Part shown: positions 9,362 to 18,639 of the stretch, piece after piece
Numbering within the stretch: position 1 is the first letter of the stretch
Layout: each line of letters begins with the position of its first letter
From: Edwardsiella ictaluri ATCC 33202
GTDB taxonomy: Bacteria > Pseudomonadota > Gammaproteobacteria > Enterobacterales > Enterobacteriaceae
DNA: 64,000 bases
Reading direction: 5' to 3'
Assembly: GCF_000264785.1 (NCBI RefSeq)
Contig: NZ_AFJI01000047.1
Coordinates: forward strand, 44,311 to 108,310
Program-made: the position numbers and the translations under genes
Notes under the pieces: model-generated
What the model was told of the DNA's origin: nothing
Databases searched by the model: none
Seen by the model: only the letters and a program-made list of their open reading frames with translations

Positions 9362-10572
9362 CAACGCCCGTTGCCATCACGCTTAATACCGCCTCCGCAT
9401 CGACGGACAGCCCGGCGGCGGACGCCGGCGATGGCTTCCCGTTTGCCGACATTCTGGCGCTGATCAGCCAACCGGGCAGCAAGCAGGCGCTGATCCGGGC
9501 ACTGCAGCAGCCGGAAGGCCAGATACCGACCGGGCCGCACAGCGCTCTGCTCAGCCGACTGTCGCAGATGAGCGCAACGCAGCGTCAGGCGCTGTTGGCC
9601 AGCCTGGAGAATCAGCACGGTCTGCAGCTTGACCCGGCAGAAATTGTCGCGTCGTCGCGCCAGCCCCCGGCGCTGACGACGTCGGATCACCCTCAGAAAA
9701 TCACGCCGGAAAGTCCCGACGTGACGACCCAGCAGGCGATCGCCGCCCTGCTGGCCATGCTGCCGCCACGCGCCGACGGATCTTCCCAGACCTTTACGCC
9801 GGGCATCACGCACGCAGGTGACGGTGACGGCCTGATGCATCTGATCTCCCCGCACCGGGGGGCACCGGAGAGCTCACTGGCCTCGCTGCTGGGCAGCGGT
9901 CACCCTGACACGCCCAATGCGCTACCCACCACGCCGGGGATCAATACGCTGGATACTGCCAGCTCACTGGTCAGTCTGGATACCCAGGAGAGCCGGAGTC
10001 TACCGCATGACCTCCAGCCGGGCCACAGTGCGCAGGCCATTACGCCGACCGCCCTGCACGCCGTGCCGATGTCGGCGATTCCCCAGGTCAACGCAACGCC
10101 ACTGGCCTCTGCCGCCACGACCAGCGCTCCGCTGCTCAACGCCCCCCTCGGCAGCGGTGAGTGGCAGCAGGCGCTGGGACAACAGGTACTGATGTTTGCC
10201 CGCAACGGCCAGCATCAGGCCGAGCTGCGCCTGCATCCGCAGGATCTCGGTGCCGTCCAGATCACTCTGCGCCTGGACGATAATCAGGCGCAGCTGCATA
10301 TGGCCGCCGCGCACAGCCAGGTCCGTGCCGCCTTGGAGGCCGCGCTGCCGCACCTGCGTACAGCGCTGGCGGAAAGCGGCATTCAGCTGGGACAGAGCAG
10401 CATCGGCAGCCAGGCCCAATCCCAGTGGGGCAACGGCCAACAGCAGGGGCAGGCCCCACATCCGGACGCCACGCCGTTTATCGTGGCCGACAATACGATC
10501 CCGACGCCGCTGGAGTCGGTTGTACCGACCACAGTACGCCGCCATCTGGGCGCCGTCGATATCAGCGTTTAG
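9358..10572 (+). CDS. fliK: Flagellar hook-length control protein FliK
   Basis: FliK is the secreted molecular ruler that sets hook length and switches export specificity through FlhB. The 404-residue product has a low-complexity N-terminal and central part rich in Thr, Ser, Pro and Gln, and the conserved C-terminal domain with [19 protein letters not shown] (about 285-303) followed by a Gln-rich tail. Length is normal (E. coli 375-405). It is the last gene of its operon and is followed within 20 bases by a strong terminator. Confidence 0.95.
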   Translation: MTTPVAITLNTASASTDSPAADAGDGFPFADILALISQPGSKQALIRALQQPEGQIPTGPHSALLSRLSQMSATQRQALLASLENQHGLQLDPAEIVASSRQPPALTTSDHPQKITPESPDVTTQQAIAALLAMLPPRADGSSQTFTPGITHAGDGDGLMHLISPHRGAPESSLASLLGSGHPDTPNALPTTPGINTLDTASSLVSLDTQESRSLPHDLQPGHSAQAITPTALHAVPMSAIPQVNATPLASAATTSAPLLNAPLGSGEWQQALGQQVLMFARNGQHQAELRLHPQDLGAVQITLRLDDNQAQLHMAAAHSQVRAALEAALPHLRTALAESGIQLGQSSIGSQAQSQWGNGQQQGQAPHPDATPFIVADNTIPTPLESVVPTTVRRHLGAVDISV

Positions 10573-10590
10573 CGCGCCTGACAGAAACAG

Positions 10591-10624
10591 AACGGGGCAA
10601 TCGCCCGATTAGCCCCGTTTTTTG
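10591..10624 (+). terminator. Rho-independent terminator after fliK
   Basis: AACGGGGC pairs with GCCCCGTT and the inner AATCG pairs with CGATT, giving a long GC-rich hairpin (10591-10618) followed by a run of T. It ends the fliFGHIJK unit and separates it from fliLMNOPQR. Confidence 0.92.
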
Positions 10625-10722
10625 ACGTTATTCCCGCCATTGTTCCGGCCTGACGGCAGGGATAATAGCTTCAGCGAATTTCCACGTGCTTTGCGCACAC
10701 AGCTACAGGAATCATCCCCCTT

Positions 10723-11202
10723 ATGTCTGATATGTCACTCCCTAACCGCTCCGCTAAACGGCGCAAATGGGTATTGATCCTGTTGGTGCTTTTTGCCGCG
10801 CTGGCCGCCGGCGGCTGCTACTTCGGTTGGCACTATTATCAACAGACACAGCAGCATACCGCCAAGCAGGCACCGATTCCCCAGCCGGTCTTTATGGCGC
10901 TGGAGCCGTTTACGGTCAGCCTGATGAGTAACAATGACGACAGCGACCAGGTCCTGTATGTCGGCATTACCCTGCGTCTGCCTGATGAGGGCACCCGTAA
11001 GCGTCTAAACGACTATCTGCCCGAGGTACGTAGCCGTCTGTTAATGCTGCTCTCCCGCCAGCAGGCTGCAACACTGGCCACCGAGCAGGGTAAAAAAGCG
11101 TTGATGGACGAAATTAAATCCACCCTGCGCGCGCCGGTCGTCAGCGGCCAGCCGCCACAGATCGTCAATGACGTTATGTTCACAGCGTTCATCCTGCGGT
11201 AA
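10723..11202 (+). CDS. fliL: Flagellar basal body-associated protein FliL
   Basis: FliL is a single-pass inner-membrane protein that rings or supports the stator and affects torque. The 159-residue product has a basic N-terminus (KRRKW), one membrane segment at about residues 17-36 and the conserved periplasmic domain containing FMALEPFTVSL and LPEVRSRLLMLLSRQ. It is the first gene after the terminator at 10591-10624, so a class 2 promoter should lie in 10625-10722. A second ATG nine bases in could also serve as start. Confidence 0.95.
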   Translation: MSDMSLPNRSAKRRKWVLILLVLFAALAAGGCYFGWHYYQQTQQHTAKQAPIPQPVFMALEPFTVSLMSNNDDSDQVLYVGITLRLPDEGTRKRLNDYLPEVRSRLLMLLSRQQAATLATEQGKKALMDEIKSTLRAPVVSGQPPQIVNDVMFTAFILR

Positions 11203-11207
11203 CCGTT

Positions 11208-12221
11208 ATGTCCGATAGCATTCTGTCTCAAGCCGAAATAGACGCGCTGCTCAATGGCGATAGCGATGCCGCGCCCAGCGAGCAGCATGCGTCACTGGAA
11301 ACCCACGACGGCGAAGTCCGTCCCTACGATCCCACCACCCAGCGACGCGTCGTGCGCGAACGTCTGCAGGCGCTGGAGATCATCAACGAGCGTTTCGCCC
11401 GTCAGTTCCGCATGGGGCTGTTTAACCTGCTGCGACGCAGCCCAGATATCACGGTAGGCGCGGTACGTATTCAGCCCTACCATGAGTTTGCCCGTAACCT
11501 ACCGGTGCCGACCAACCTCAACCTGGTACACCTGAAGCCACTGCGCGGCACCGCGCTGATGGTCTTCGAACCCAGCCTGGTATTTATGGCGGTCGATAAC
11601 CTGTTCGGCGGCGATGGCCGCTTCCCCACCAAGGTGGACGGACGTGAGTTTACTCACACCGAACAGCGGGTTATCCAGAGCATGCTGCGACTGGCGCTGG
11701 ACGCCTATCGCGATGCCTGGAGCGCCATCTTCAAGCTGGACATCGAATATGTCCGCTCAGAGATCCAGGTAAAATTTACCAATATCACCACCTCTCCTAA
11801 CGATATCGTGGTCACGACACCCTTTACCGTTGAGGTCGGAGCACTGAGTGGGGAGTTCAATATCTGCATCCCCTTCTCAATGATCGAACCGCTGCGCGAG
11901 CTGCTGGTCAACCCGCCGCTGGAGAACTCCAAACAGGAGGATCAGCACTGGCGCGATACCCTTAGCAAGCAGGTACAACACTCCGAGCTGGAGCTGGTGG
12001 CCGATTTTGTCGACATTCCGCTGCGTCTGTCCGACGTCCTTAAGCTGCAGATCGGCGACGTATTGCCCATCGACCGGCCCGATCGACTGGTAGCCAACGT
12101 AGACGGTGTGCCGGTGTTAACCTGCCAATATGGCTGCTATCACGGCCAGTATGCACTGCGCGTAGAAAAAATGATTAACCCTATTTTAGATGCGACTTCG
12201 CGAGGAAATTCCGATGAGTGA
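11208..12221 (+). CDS. fliM: Flagellar motor switch protein FliM
   Basis: FliM is the middle C-ring protein that receives CheY-phosphate. The N-terminal CheY-binding peptide DSILSQAEIDALLNG is intact at residues 2-16. The middle CheC-like domain includes IINERFARQFRMGLFNLLRR, and the C-terminal SpoA domain includes KLQIGDVLPID. The length of 337 is normal (E. coli 334). It begins five bases after fliL and overlaps the fliN start by eight bases. Confidence 0.97.
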   Translation: MSDSILSQAEIDALLNGDSDAAPSEQHASLETHDGEVRPYDPTTQRRVVRERLQALEIINERFARQFRMGLFNLLRRSPDITVGAVRIQPYHEFARNLPVPTNLNLVHLKPLRGTALMVFEPSLVFMAVDNLFGGDGRFPTKVDGREFTHTEQRVIQSMLRLALDAYRDAWSAIFKLDIEYVRSEIQVKFTNITTSPNDIVVTTPFTVEVGALSGEFNICIPFSMIEPLRELLVNPPLENSKQEDQHWRDTLSKQVQHSELELVADFVDIPLRLSDVLKLQIGDVLPIDRPDRLVANVDGVPVLTCQYGCYHGQYALRVEKMINPILDATSRGNSDE

Positions 12222-12627
12222 CGCCAACAAGCCGTCAGCTGACGCTCAGGATGACGCCGCCGACCTGTGGGCGGAAGCAATGGGAGAACAACAGACCGCC
12301 GCTCAGAATAACGGCGATATTTTTCAAAATCTGGACGAAACGCCGACGCTGAGCGTCGGCAGTGGTCAGGATATCGATCTGATCATGGATATCCCGGTCA
12401 AGCTGACCGTGGAGCTGGGTCGTACCAAGATGACCATCAAGGAGCTGCTGCGTCTGTCACAAGGATCCGTGGTGGCACTGGATGGCCTGGCCGGAGAGCC
12501 GCTGGATGTGCTGATCAACGGCTATCTGATAGCCCAGGGTGAGGTGGTGGTGGTCAACGATAAATTCGGCGTCCGCATTACCGATATTATCACCCCGTCA
12601 GAACGCATGCGTCGTCTGAGCCGCTGA
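12214..12627 (+). CDS. fliN: Flagellar motor switch protein FliN
   Basis: FliN forms the lower edge of the C ring and docks FliH. The start at 12214 (MSDANKPSAD) gives 137 residues exactly as in E. coli; a longer frame inside fliM is not favoured. The acidic, variable N-terminus is followed by the SpoA domain with IMDIPVKLTVELGRTKMTIK and the ending FGVRITDIITPSERMRRL. It is translationally linked to fliM by the overlap. Confidence 0.96.
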   Translation: MSDANKPSADAQDDAADLWAEAMGEQQTAAQNNGDIFQNLDETPTLSVGSGQDIDLIMDIPVKLTVELGRTKMTIKELLRLSQGSVVALDGLAGEPLDVLINGYLIAQGEVVVVNDKFGVRITDIITPSERMRRLSR

Positions 12628-12628
12628 T

Positions 12629-13024
12629 ATGTCAAGCGTCGTCGCGGCGATCCCCGCCCCCCCCGCTCTGCCAACAGAAAGCGTGCTAACCCAGGTGGGC
12701 GGTACGCTGGGCGGCATTCTGCTGCTGATCCTGGCGCTGGCCTGGCTGGTCAAGCGTCTGGGATTCGCCGCCCGTCCACGCGGTGAGCGACTGCTCAACG
12801 TCCGCGCCAGCTGCAGCCTGGGACAGCGTGAGCGGCTGGTGGTGGTCGAAGTGGACAACCAGTGTCTGGTGCTTGGCGTCACGGCCCAGAGCATTACACA
12901 TCTACATACCTTTGATGTGCCAGCAACAGCAGAACATGATGCGGCCGGGCAACCGACCTCATTTCAGCACCTGCTACGCCAGGCTGCACGTCACCGGTTT
13001 GGCCGAAGTAAAGAGAACTCCTGA
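12629..13024 (+). CDS. fliO: Flagellar export apparatus protein FliO
   Basis: FliO is a membrane protein that helps FliP assemble into the export gate. The 131-residue product has one membrane segment (about 22-43, [17 protein letters not shown]) and the short conserved cytosolic domain with [23 protein letters not shown]. It starts one base after the fliN stop and its own stop overlaps the fliP start (TGATG). The poorly conserved C-terminus is normal for the family. Confidence 0.93.
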   Translation: MSSVVAAIPAPPALPTESVLTQVGGTLGGILLLILALAWLVKRLGFAARPRGERLLNVRASCSLGQRERLVVVEVDNQCLVLGVTAQSITHLHTFDVPATAEHDAAGQPTSFQHLLRQAARHRFGRSKENS

Positions 13025-13764
13025 TGCGGCGTATTCTGCGTTACACCCTGCTGTCGGGGCTGCTGCTGTGTGCGCCGGCGGCGCTGGCCCAGCTGCCCGG
13101 CATTATCAGCCAACCGCTGGCGCACGGCGGGCAGAGCTGGTCCCTGCCGGTCCAGACGTTGGTTTTCCTGACCTCGCTCAGCTTCCTGCCGGCCGCGCTG
13201 CTGCTGATGACCAGCTTTACCCGGATCATCATCGTTCTCGGCCTGCTGCGCAACGCGCTGGGTACCCCCTCTGCGCCACCGAACCAGGTGCTGCTGGGAC
13301 TCGCGCTGTTCTTAACCTTTTTTATCATGTCGCCGGTGCTCGATAAGATCTACCAGGAAGCCTATCAGCCATTCAGCGAACAGAAAATCAGCATGGAGAC
13401 CGCTCTGGATCGCGGCGCCAAACCGCTGCGGGCCTTTATGCTGCGTCAAACCCGTGAAACCGATCTGGCGCTGTTCTCCCGCCTGGCGAAACAGCCAGAG
13501 ATGCAGGGGCCGGAAGATGTACCGATGCGGATTCTGCTGCCAGCCTACGTCACCAGCGAGCTGAAAACAGCATTCCAGATCGGCTTTACCGTCTTTATTC
13601 CATTTTTGATCATCGACCTGGTCGTCGCCAGCGTATTGATGGCGCTGGGGATGATGATGGTACCGCCGGCCACCATCTCACTACCGTTTAAACTGATGCT
13701 GTTTGTTCTGGTGGACGGCTGGCAACTGCTGCTCGGCTCGCTGGCGCAAAGTTTCTACACCTAA
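13024..13764 (+). CDS. fliP: Flagellar export gate protein FliP
   Basis: FliP, with FliQ and FliR, forms the helical core of the export gate. The 246-residue protein (E. coli 245) has a cleavable signal peptide (about 1-21, ending in APAALA), the family motif [19 protein letters not shown] and the C-terminal hydrophobic block with [19 protein letters not shown]. The start overlaps the fliO stop. It is followed by an unusually long gap before fliQ. Confidence 0.97.
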   Translation: MRRILRYTLLSGLLLCAPAALAQLPGIISQPLAHGGQSWSLPVQTLVFLTSLSFLPAALLLMTSFTRIIIVLGLLRNALGTPSAPPNQVLLGLALFLTFFIMSPVLDKIYQEAYQPFSEQKISMETALDRGAKPLRAFMLRQTRETDLALFSRLAKQPEMQGPEDVPMRILLPAYVTSELKTAFQIGFTVFIPFLIIDLVVASVLMALGMMMVPPATISLPFKLMLFVLVDGWQLLLGSLAQSFYT

Positions 13765-13912
13765 CGCCCCATCGCATTAGACGATTTATCCGTCGCCCTG
13801 CCCCGATAGGCATCCTGCGTACACCGTATCGATCGCGGTATCGCCGTCCACATCGGGGTCGCGCCGCTTTAACAATCACGCCTACTGGGATAGGTGTTAC
13901 GAGGAGGATGCC
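13765..13912 (+). other. Unusual gap between fliP and fliQ
   Basis: In enterics fliP and fliQ are normally almost adjacent; here 148 bases intervene. The gap has no gene. It contains a 7-bp inverted repeat CCCCGAT / ATCGGGG (13801-13807 and 13852-13858), a repeated GTATCG motif around 13830, and a small hairpin (ACGCCTA with TAGGTGT) just before the fliQ ribosome binding site GAGGAGG. Confidence 0.5.
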
Positions 13913-14182
13913 ATGACGCCGGAATCGGTAATGGCCCTGGGATATCAGGCAATGAAAGTGGGACTGGCACTGGCCACCCCGCTGCTGCTGGCCTCGCTGA
14001 TCAGCGGTCTGCTGATCAGCCTGCTGCAGGCTGCGACCCAAATCAACGAAATGACCCTGTCGTTTATTCCCAAAATTCTGGCCGTCTTCGCAACCCTGGT
14101 CGTCGCCGGCCCCTGGATGCTCAGCCTGCTGCTGGACTATATGCGCACCCTATTCAGCAGTCTGCCTACCCTGACCGGCTAG
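13913..14182 (+). CDS. fliQ: Flagellar export gate protein FliQ
   Basis: FliQ is the small two-helix membrane component of the export gate. The 89-residue product has exactly the family length, with hydrophobic segments at about 13-38 and 52-77 and the conserved [20 protein letters not shown] start and [17 protein letters not shown] loop. A strong GAGGAGG precedes the ATG. The stop is two bases before fliR. Confidence 0.97.
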   Translation: MTPESVMALGYQAMKVGLALATPLLLASLISGLLISLLQAATQINEMTLSFIPKILAVFATLVVAGPWMLSLLLDYMRTLFSSLPTLTG

Positions 14183-14184
14183 CT

Positions 14185-14970
14185 ATGATCACCTTCGATC
14201 CCGCCCAGCTCACGCTCTGGCTGGGGCAGTTTTTCTGGCCCTTCATCCGCCTGCTGGCGCTGTACAGTACCGCACCGATGCTGGGCGAGAAAGTGATACC
14301 GCGCAAGGTCCGTATCGCCCTGGCCGCGCTGACGGCTTTTCTGCTGGCCCCTCAGCTACCGCCAACGGACATTACGCTGGCCAGCGACGGGGCACTGTGG
14401 CTGGCTATCCAGCAGATCCTGATCGGCTGTGCCATCGGCCTGACCATGCAGCTCGCCTTTGCCGCCGTTCGTCTGGCCGGTGAGGTAATCGGCATGCAGA
14501 TGGGGCTGTCGTTTGCCACCTTCTTTGATCCCTCCGGCGGCCCCAATATGCCGGTTCTGGCGCGACTGCTTAATCTGTTGGCCCTGCTGCTGTTTCTCTG
14601 CGCCAACGGCCACCTGTGGACCATCTCCCTACTGGCCGACAGCTTCCACACGCTGCCCCTGTCGACACACCCGCTGAACGGCAACGGGTTCCTGGCCCTG
14701 GCCCAGAGCGGCAAACTGATCTTCCTCAGCGGCATGATGCTGGCTCTGCCGCTGATCACCCTGCTGCTGACCCTCAACATCGCGTTGGGGCTGCTCAACC
14801 GCATGACGCCACAGCTATCCATCTTCGTCATCGGCTTTCCGCTGACCCTCACCATCGGTATGATGACCCTCAGCATGCTGATGCCAATGCTGGCGCCCTT
14901 CGTCGACCACCTGATGCAGACCCTGTTTGACCGTCTTACGGTGATCTTGGGCGGTATGCAGATGATCTAA
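14185..14970 (+). CDS. fliR: Flagellar export gate protein FliR
   Basis: FliR completes the export gate and contacts FlhB. The start at 14185 ([12 protein letters not shown]), two bases after fliQ, gives 261 residues, exactly as in E. coli. A longer frame reaching back across fliQ is spurious. The protein is very hydrophobic with about six membrane segments; [21 protein letters not shown] near residue 93-113 is the conserved FliR signature. It is the last gene of the flagellar block and converges on gloC. Confidence 0.96.
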   Translation: MITFDPAQLTLWLGQFFWPFIRLLALYSTAPMLGEKVIPRKVRIALAALTAFLLAPQLPPTDITLASDGALWLAIQQILIGCAIGLTMQLAFAAVRLAGEVIGMQMGLSFATFFDPSGGPNMPVLARLLNLLALLLFLCANGHLWTISLLADSFHTLPLSTHPLNGNGFLALAQSGKLIFLSGMMLALPLITLLLTLNIALGLLNRMTPQLSIFVIGFPLTLTIGMMTLSMLMPMLAPFVDHLMQTLFDRLTVILGGMQMI

Positions 14971-14990
14971 TGCGCCCGCGGCCAGAAGAT

Positions 14991-15015
14991 CAAAAAAGAC
15001 GCGCTAAGGCGTCTT
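14991..15015 (-). terminator. Terminator between fliR and gloC
   Basis: AAGACGC (14996-15002) and GCGTCTT (15009-15015) form a stem with a six-base loop. On the minus strand the stem is followed by a T run, so it terminates gloC. On the plus strand it may weakly end the fliL operon. Confidence 0.85.
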
Positions 15016-15051
15016 GCGGTTCATTGAGGAAAGCGGCGCCAACCCACGCCG

Positions 15052-15699
15052 CTACCAGTTTTCCAGCTCGTCGCGTACGTAAGGGTTGCTGCGCCGCTCT
15101 TCGCCGATGGTCGACATGGGGCCGTGGCCGGGGATAAACGCCACGTCATCACCCAGGGTGAACAGGCGGGTCCAGATACTGTTGAGCAGGTCACGGTGGT
15201 TGCCGCCGGCAAAATCACTGCGCCCGATGCTGCCGCGAAACAGCACATCCCCCACCTGCGCCAGACGCGCCCTCTCGCAGAAGTAAACGACGTGGCCCGG
15301 CGTATGTCCCGGACAGTGCAGCACCGTCAGTTGCTCCTCGCCCACCGCCAGCGTGTCGCCCTGCTGCAGCCAGCGGGTCGGCATAAACGGCTGACAGTCG
15401 GTAAAGCCAAACATATCGGCCTGCTGCGGCAGCTGATCCAGCCAGTATTTGTCCTCCTGCTGCGGGCCATAGATGGGCACCGACAGGGTCTGCGCCAGAC
15501 GCGCCGCCGCGCCAACGTGGTCGATGTGGCCGTGAGTCAGCAGGATTTGTGTCACCTTCAGATCCCGGGCGCCGATCTCCCGCAGGATCTTGGCACTCTC
15601 ACCGCCGGGATCGACTATCGCCGCTTCCCGTGTCGTCTCACACCACAGCAGGGTGCAGTTTTGCTGAAAAGCGGTAACCGGAATGATGTGGTATTTCAT
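15052..15699 (-). CDS. gloC: Type II glyoxalase GloC (YcbL)
   Basis: GloC hydrolyses S-lactoylglutathione to D-lactate and glutathione, the second step of methylglyoxal detoxification in the cytosol. The 215-residue product has the metallo-beta-lactamase fold signature THGHIDH at 55-61, a further metal-site histidine in HCPGHTPGHVVY (about 131-142), an aspartate in QVGDVLF and a last histidine in FIPGHGP. It is the one-domain, short form (E. coli YcbL, 215), not the longer GloB. It is monocistronic, with its own terminator. Confidence 0.95.
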   Translation of the reverse strand: MKYHIIPVTAFQQNCTLLWCETTREAAIVDPGGESAKILREIGARDLKVTQILLTHGHIDHVGAAARLAQTLSVPIYGPQQEDKYWLDQLPQQADMFGFTDCQPFMPTRWLQQGDTLAVGEEQLTVLHCPGHTPGHVVYFCERARLAQVGDVLFRGSIGRSDFAGGNHRDLLNSIWTRLFTLGDDVAFIPGHGPMSTIGEERRSNPYVRDELENW

Positions 15700-15780
15700 G
15701 GTACTCTCCGCGCATAAAAATGCCGGCTCACGGCCGGCAGTCGCCTTTACCAGACTCCATCATACGCATCCGCGCGACGA

Positions 15781-16329
15781 TCACCAACTTCTCACCGGCC
15801 CGGTATCAATATGAACAAAATTACTGCGCGGATAATAACCTACGCCGCCGACGCGCATACGCATCGCCGCCTTACGCACATTAGCCAGCGTCACGCCATC
15901 GATGTGGAAATCCATCGCCTGCCCCTTGGTATGGAAGCTCTGCTTGGCTACGCCGCGGCTGCGCCCGCGCAGCTCACTGTTGGTATGGGGCGAGCGATAG
16001 CCGGACACCAGCTGAATCGGCTTCTTACTGCCCAGCATCACCTGAAGGCGGAAGATATGATCAAACAGACGCGGATCGATCCGCTTAACCAGATTGGCGC
16101 GATAGTCGCGGAAAAAGTGATTTAGACGCGCCAACTCCTCAGGAATATAGGCGCGGCCATCAAAAAACTCGGCGCGTAGGCGCTCACCGGTATTTAAGTT
16201 ATTGAACACCAGCACCCGCGGGCGCGGCGTAGAGAGGGTCGCCTGAGCAACGCCTGGCAGCAGGGCAAATCCAACTGCCGCACCACCGAGCGCCAGCCAT
16301 TTACGGCGCTGAAAATCTATCGGTTCCAT
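15781..16329 (-). CDS. mepK: Murein endopeptidase MepK (YcbK)
   Basis: MepK cleaves peptidoglycan cross-links, preferring the 3-3 links made by L,D-transpeptidases. The start at 16329 gives 182 residues as in E. coli and a Tat-type signal peptide (RRKWLALGG, cleavage near ATLS). The M15-like core follows: SGYRSPHTNSELRGRSRGVAKQS, then HTKGQAMDFHIDG and NFVHIDTGP with the metal-binding His and Asp residues. Its neighbour ldtD makes the 3-3 links that MepK cuts, a conserved pairing. Confidence 0.94.
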   Translation of the reverse strand: MEPIDFQRRKWLALGGAAVGFALLPGVAQATLSTPRPRVLVFNNLNTGERLRAEFFDGRAYIPEELARLNHFFRDYRANLVKRIDPRLFDHIFRLQVMLGSKKPIQLVSGYRSPHTNSELRGRSRGVAKQSFHTKGQAMDFHIDGVTLANVRKAAMRMRVGGVGYYPRSNFVHIDTGPVRSW

Positions 16330-16604
16330 GAGCAAATATAACCCGGCCAAAAAGTGTCTGAATAACACGCCCAAAGCGCGCAGATTGGAGCCAGTGCGAC
16401 CCCCTGTTATCCCGCGTCCAGCACCGCCGGACCGATCGTGGTTATAATAGCACGAAAAGCACTTGCGCGGCGCCTTACTCAGTGCACCTTAACCGCCCCA
16501 TACGGCGACGTCAACCCGCCCTGCGCCCCCCGGCGCGGACCATTACAAAAATTGCCCTGCCACCACTGGTGCCGCTGACCGCCGCACGATGGGATAACCG
16601 CCCG

Positions 16605-18239
16605 CTACAGATGGAAAAGCTGACGCGCCTGCGCCACGCTGCGGCTACCGTTGCGGGCCAGCTGATCATAATTGTAAATATCTGTGCGGAACTGGGGCTC
16701 TCCACCGTCGCTGACCCAGACGGTCTGATAATAGAGCCGCACCGGAATGCGCTGCCGGATAGGGACATACTGCGTATTGCCTGCCTGCAGTGCGGAGGCA
16801 ACCCGCTCAGGGCTCCACCCGGCGTCAGCCAGCAGCATATCCGCCAGCGTCGATGCCTTATTGATGCGGACGCAGCCGGAGCTGAGCGCGCGGATATCCT
16901 GATTGAACAGCGCATGGTTCGGTGTATCGTGCAGGTAGATGGCGTCCTGGCTCGGCATATTAAATTTGAAGCGCCCCAGCGAGTTGCCCGCCCCCGGCGC
17001 CTGGCGTACCCGATAAGGGAAGTTGCGCGCCGACACGCTGCTCCAGTCGAGCATATAGGGATTTATCACCTGGACATCACCGCTCCAGCCGGAGAGCAGC
17101 GTATAACCGTGGCGCTCAAAATAGCCGGGATCGCGCATGGCCTTGGGGACGATATCCTCACGTACCAGCTTCGTCGGCACATTCCACGGCGGATTGACCA
17201 CCACGTTGTTCAGCTCACTGTTCATCAGCGGCGTCTTACGCGCCGGACGCCCGACGATCACCCGGGAAGAGAGCACATCCTTACCTTCTCGGAAGTAAGT
17301 CATTGAGTAATTTGGGATATTTACCATGATCCCGGTGTACACCGAAGCGGGCAACAGACGCAGGCGCTGAATATTCAGCGCCAGCAGAGAGGCTCGCATC
17401 GACGGCGTGACGTTCAGCCAGGCATAGGTGCGCGGCCCGATCACCCCATCCGGCGTCAGGCCCTGGCCGCTCTGAAAACGCTTCACCGCCGCCACCAGCG
17501 CCGGCGTATAGACATTGCCGTCACCCTCATCTGTCGCCGGCAGTGCGCCGCTGCGCAGCAGTATCTCGCGCAGCGGTGCGACAGCTGGGCTGCTGTCGCC
17601 CGGGCGCAGCGTCGGCCCACCGGGCATCTGCGGCCAGGGCGTCGTATCAGCCAACAGCCTCTCCAACGCCGAGCGCATCGCCAAATACTGGGGGTTAGAA
17701 GGCGCCAGCGAACGGATAAAGACCGTCAGCTTCCCCTGGCGCAGCGCCCGCTGCCAGTTATCGACCAGCCCGACGGGCGGGGCTGCGAGCGTATAGCTCT
17801 TATTACCGTACAGCCAGGCATCACCGTTGGCCGTCACGCCGGCCACATACTGCAGGTAGCCCATCATGGCGTCAGACAACAGGATATCCCGCGCCATGCC
17901 GTGAAGGCGGGGATCCGTCAGCGCATCGGCCCAGCGGGCAAACTGCGGCTGTACGCCGGACAGCGCCAGCTCCGCCAGCTGCTGCTGGAAGTCCCGCACC
18001 ACCTCGCTGTCCTGCCACATCGGCTGCTCACTGTGGGCCGCGTACATCACCGCCAGCTCATGGCCATAGCGTAGCGTGATCCCCGGCGGCAGCTGCGCCT
18101 GCAGCACCGACACGGCGGGCGCTGCCTCCGCATGCAGCGGCGCCGTTTGTGCCAGCGCCGGTGTACCCCAAGGCGCCAGCGTTACCGCCAGCAGCGTGCC
18201 GGCCATACGCCGGCGAAAACCGAATTTAGCGCTCAGCAT
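16605..18239 (-). CDS. ldtD: L,D-transpeptidase LdtD (YcbB)
   Basis: LdtD makes 3-3 cross-links in peptidoglycan, important under envelope stress and for beta-lactam bypass. The 544-residue product has a signal peptide (about 1-30, ending PALA), a peptidoglycan-binding region (about 230-285, with FQSGQGLTPDGVIGPRTYAWL), and the YkuD catalytic domain with the motif SSGCVRI, catalytic Cys near residue 456, preceded by YLHDTP. It is about 70 residues shorter than E. coli LdtD (615), but all catalytic parts are present. In E. coli it is under CpxR control; I did not identify a Cpx box. Confidence 0.94.
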   Translation of the reverse strand: MLSAKFGFRRRMAGTLLAVTLAPWGTPALAQTAPLHAEAAPAVSVLQAQLPPGITLRYGHELAVMYAAHSEQPMWQDSEVVRDFQQQLAELALSGVQPQFARWADALTDPRLHGMARDILLSDAMMGYLQYVAGVTANGDAWLYGNKSYTLAAPPVGLVDNWQRALRQGKLTVFIRSLAPSNPQYLAMRSALERLLADTTPWPQMPGGPTLRPGDSSPAVAPLREILLRSGALPATDEGDGNVYTPALVAAVKRFQSGQGLTPDGVIGPRTYAWLNVTPSMRASLLALNIQRLRLLPASVYTGIMVNIPNYSMTYFREGKDVLSSRVIVGRPARKTPLMNSELNNVVVNPPWNVPTKLVREDIVPKAMRDPGYFERHGYTLLSGWSGDVQVINPYMLDWSSVSARNFPYRVRQAPGAGNSLGRFKFNMPSQDAIYLHDTPNHALFNQDIRALSSGCVRINKASTLADMLLADAGWSPERVASALQAGNTQYVPIRQRIPVRLYYQTVWVSDGGEPQFRTDIYNYDQLARNGSRSVAQARQLFHL

Positions 18240-18639
18240 GACTCCTTGCTCCCTCTTCGCCCACAGCGATACTGTCGGGCACCTAATGCAAATTATACAG
18301 AATAAACCGCCGATTGGCGGCCTCGCTACGGTAACAAGCTACGCTACCGCCCTGTGCGCCATCGTCATTCCGATCCGCTCACGCCCACGCCACAGACATA
18401 GGTAACATGACTATGTTGCTATTTTTCCAAAAAAAAGACGAGGGAAAAAGCATCGCAGACAAATATTTATGTCACTTTATGACATAATGCTAGCAGCAGA
18501 TAACCCAACGCCAGCGAACATTCACGCCTTCAGATACTTCCCGTATTGCCACCGTTCAGCGGCCAAAAAGATCACGGCCCGCACAAAGCGGGCCGTCGGG
18601 GTGCCGTCAGACGACGACGCGGTGTGCCAAGGTGCTCCC
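18240..18639. other. Gap between mukB and ldtD
   Basis: No gene is seen in these 400 bases. The left end upstream of ldtD should hold its promoter. There are small hairpins (CCGCC-GATT-GGCGG near 18308 and ACATAG / CTATGT near 18395). The right end contains the mukB terminator at 18565-18596. Confidence 0.55.
18565..18596 (-). terminator. Terminator of the muk operon
   Basis: ACGGCCCGC (18574-18582) and GCGGGCCGT (18588-18596) form a perfect 9-bp stem with a five-base loop. On the minus strand it is followed within four bases by TTTTT. It lies 44 bases after the mukB stop. Confidence 0.85.
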
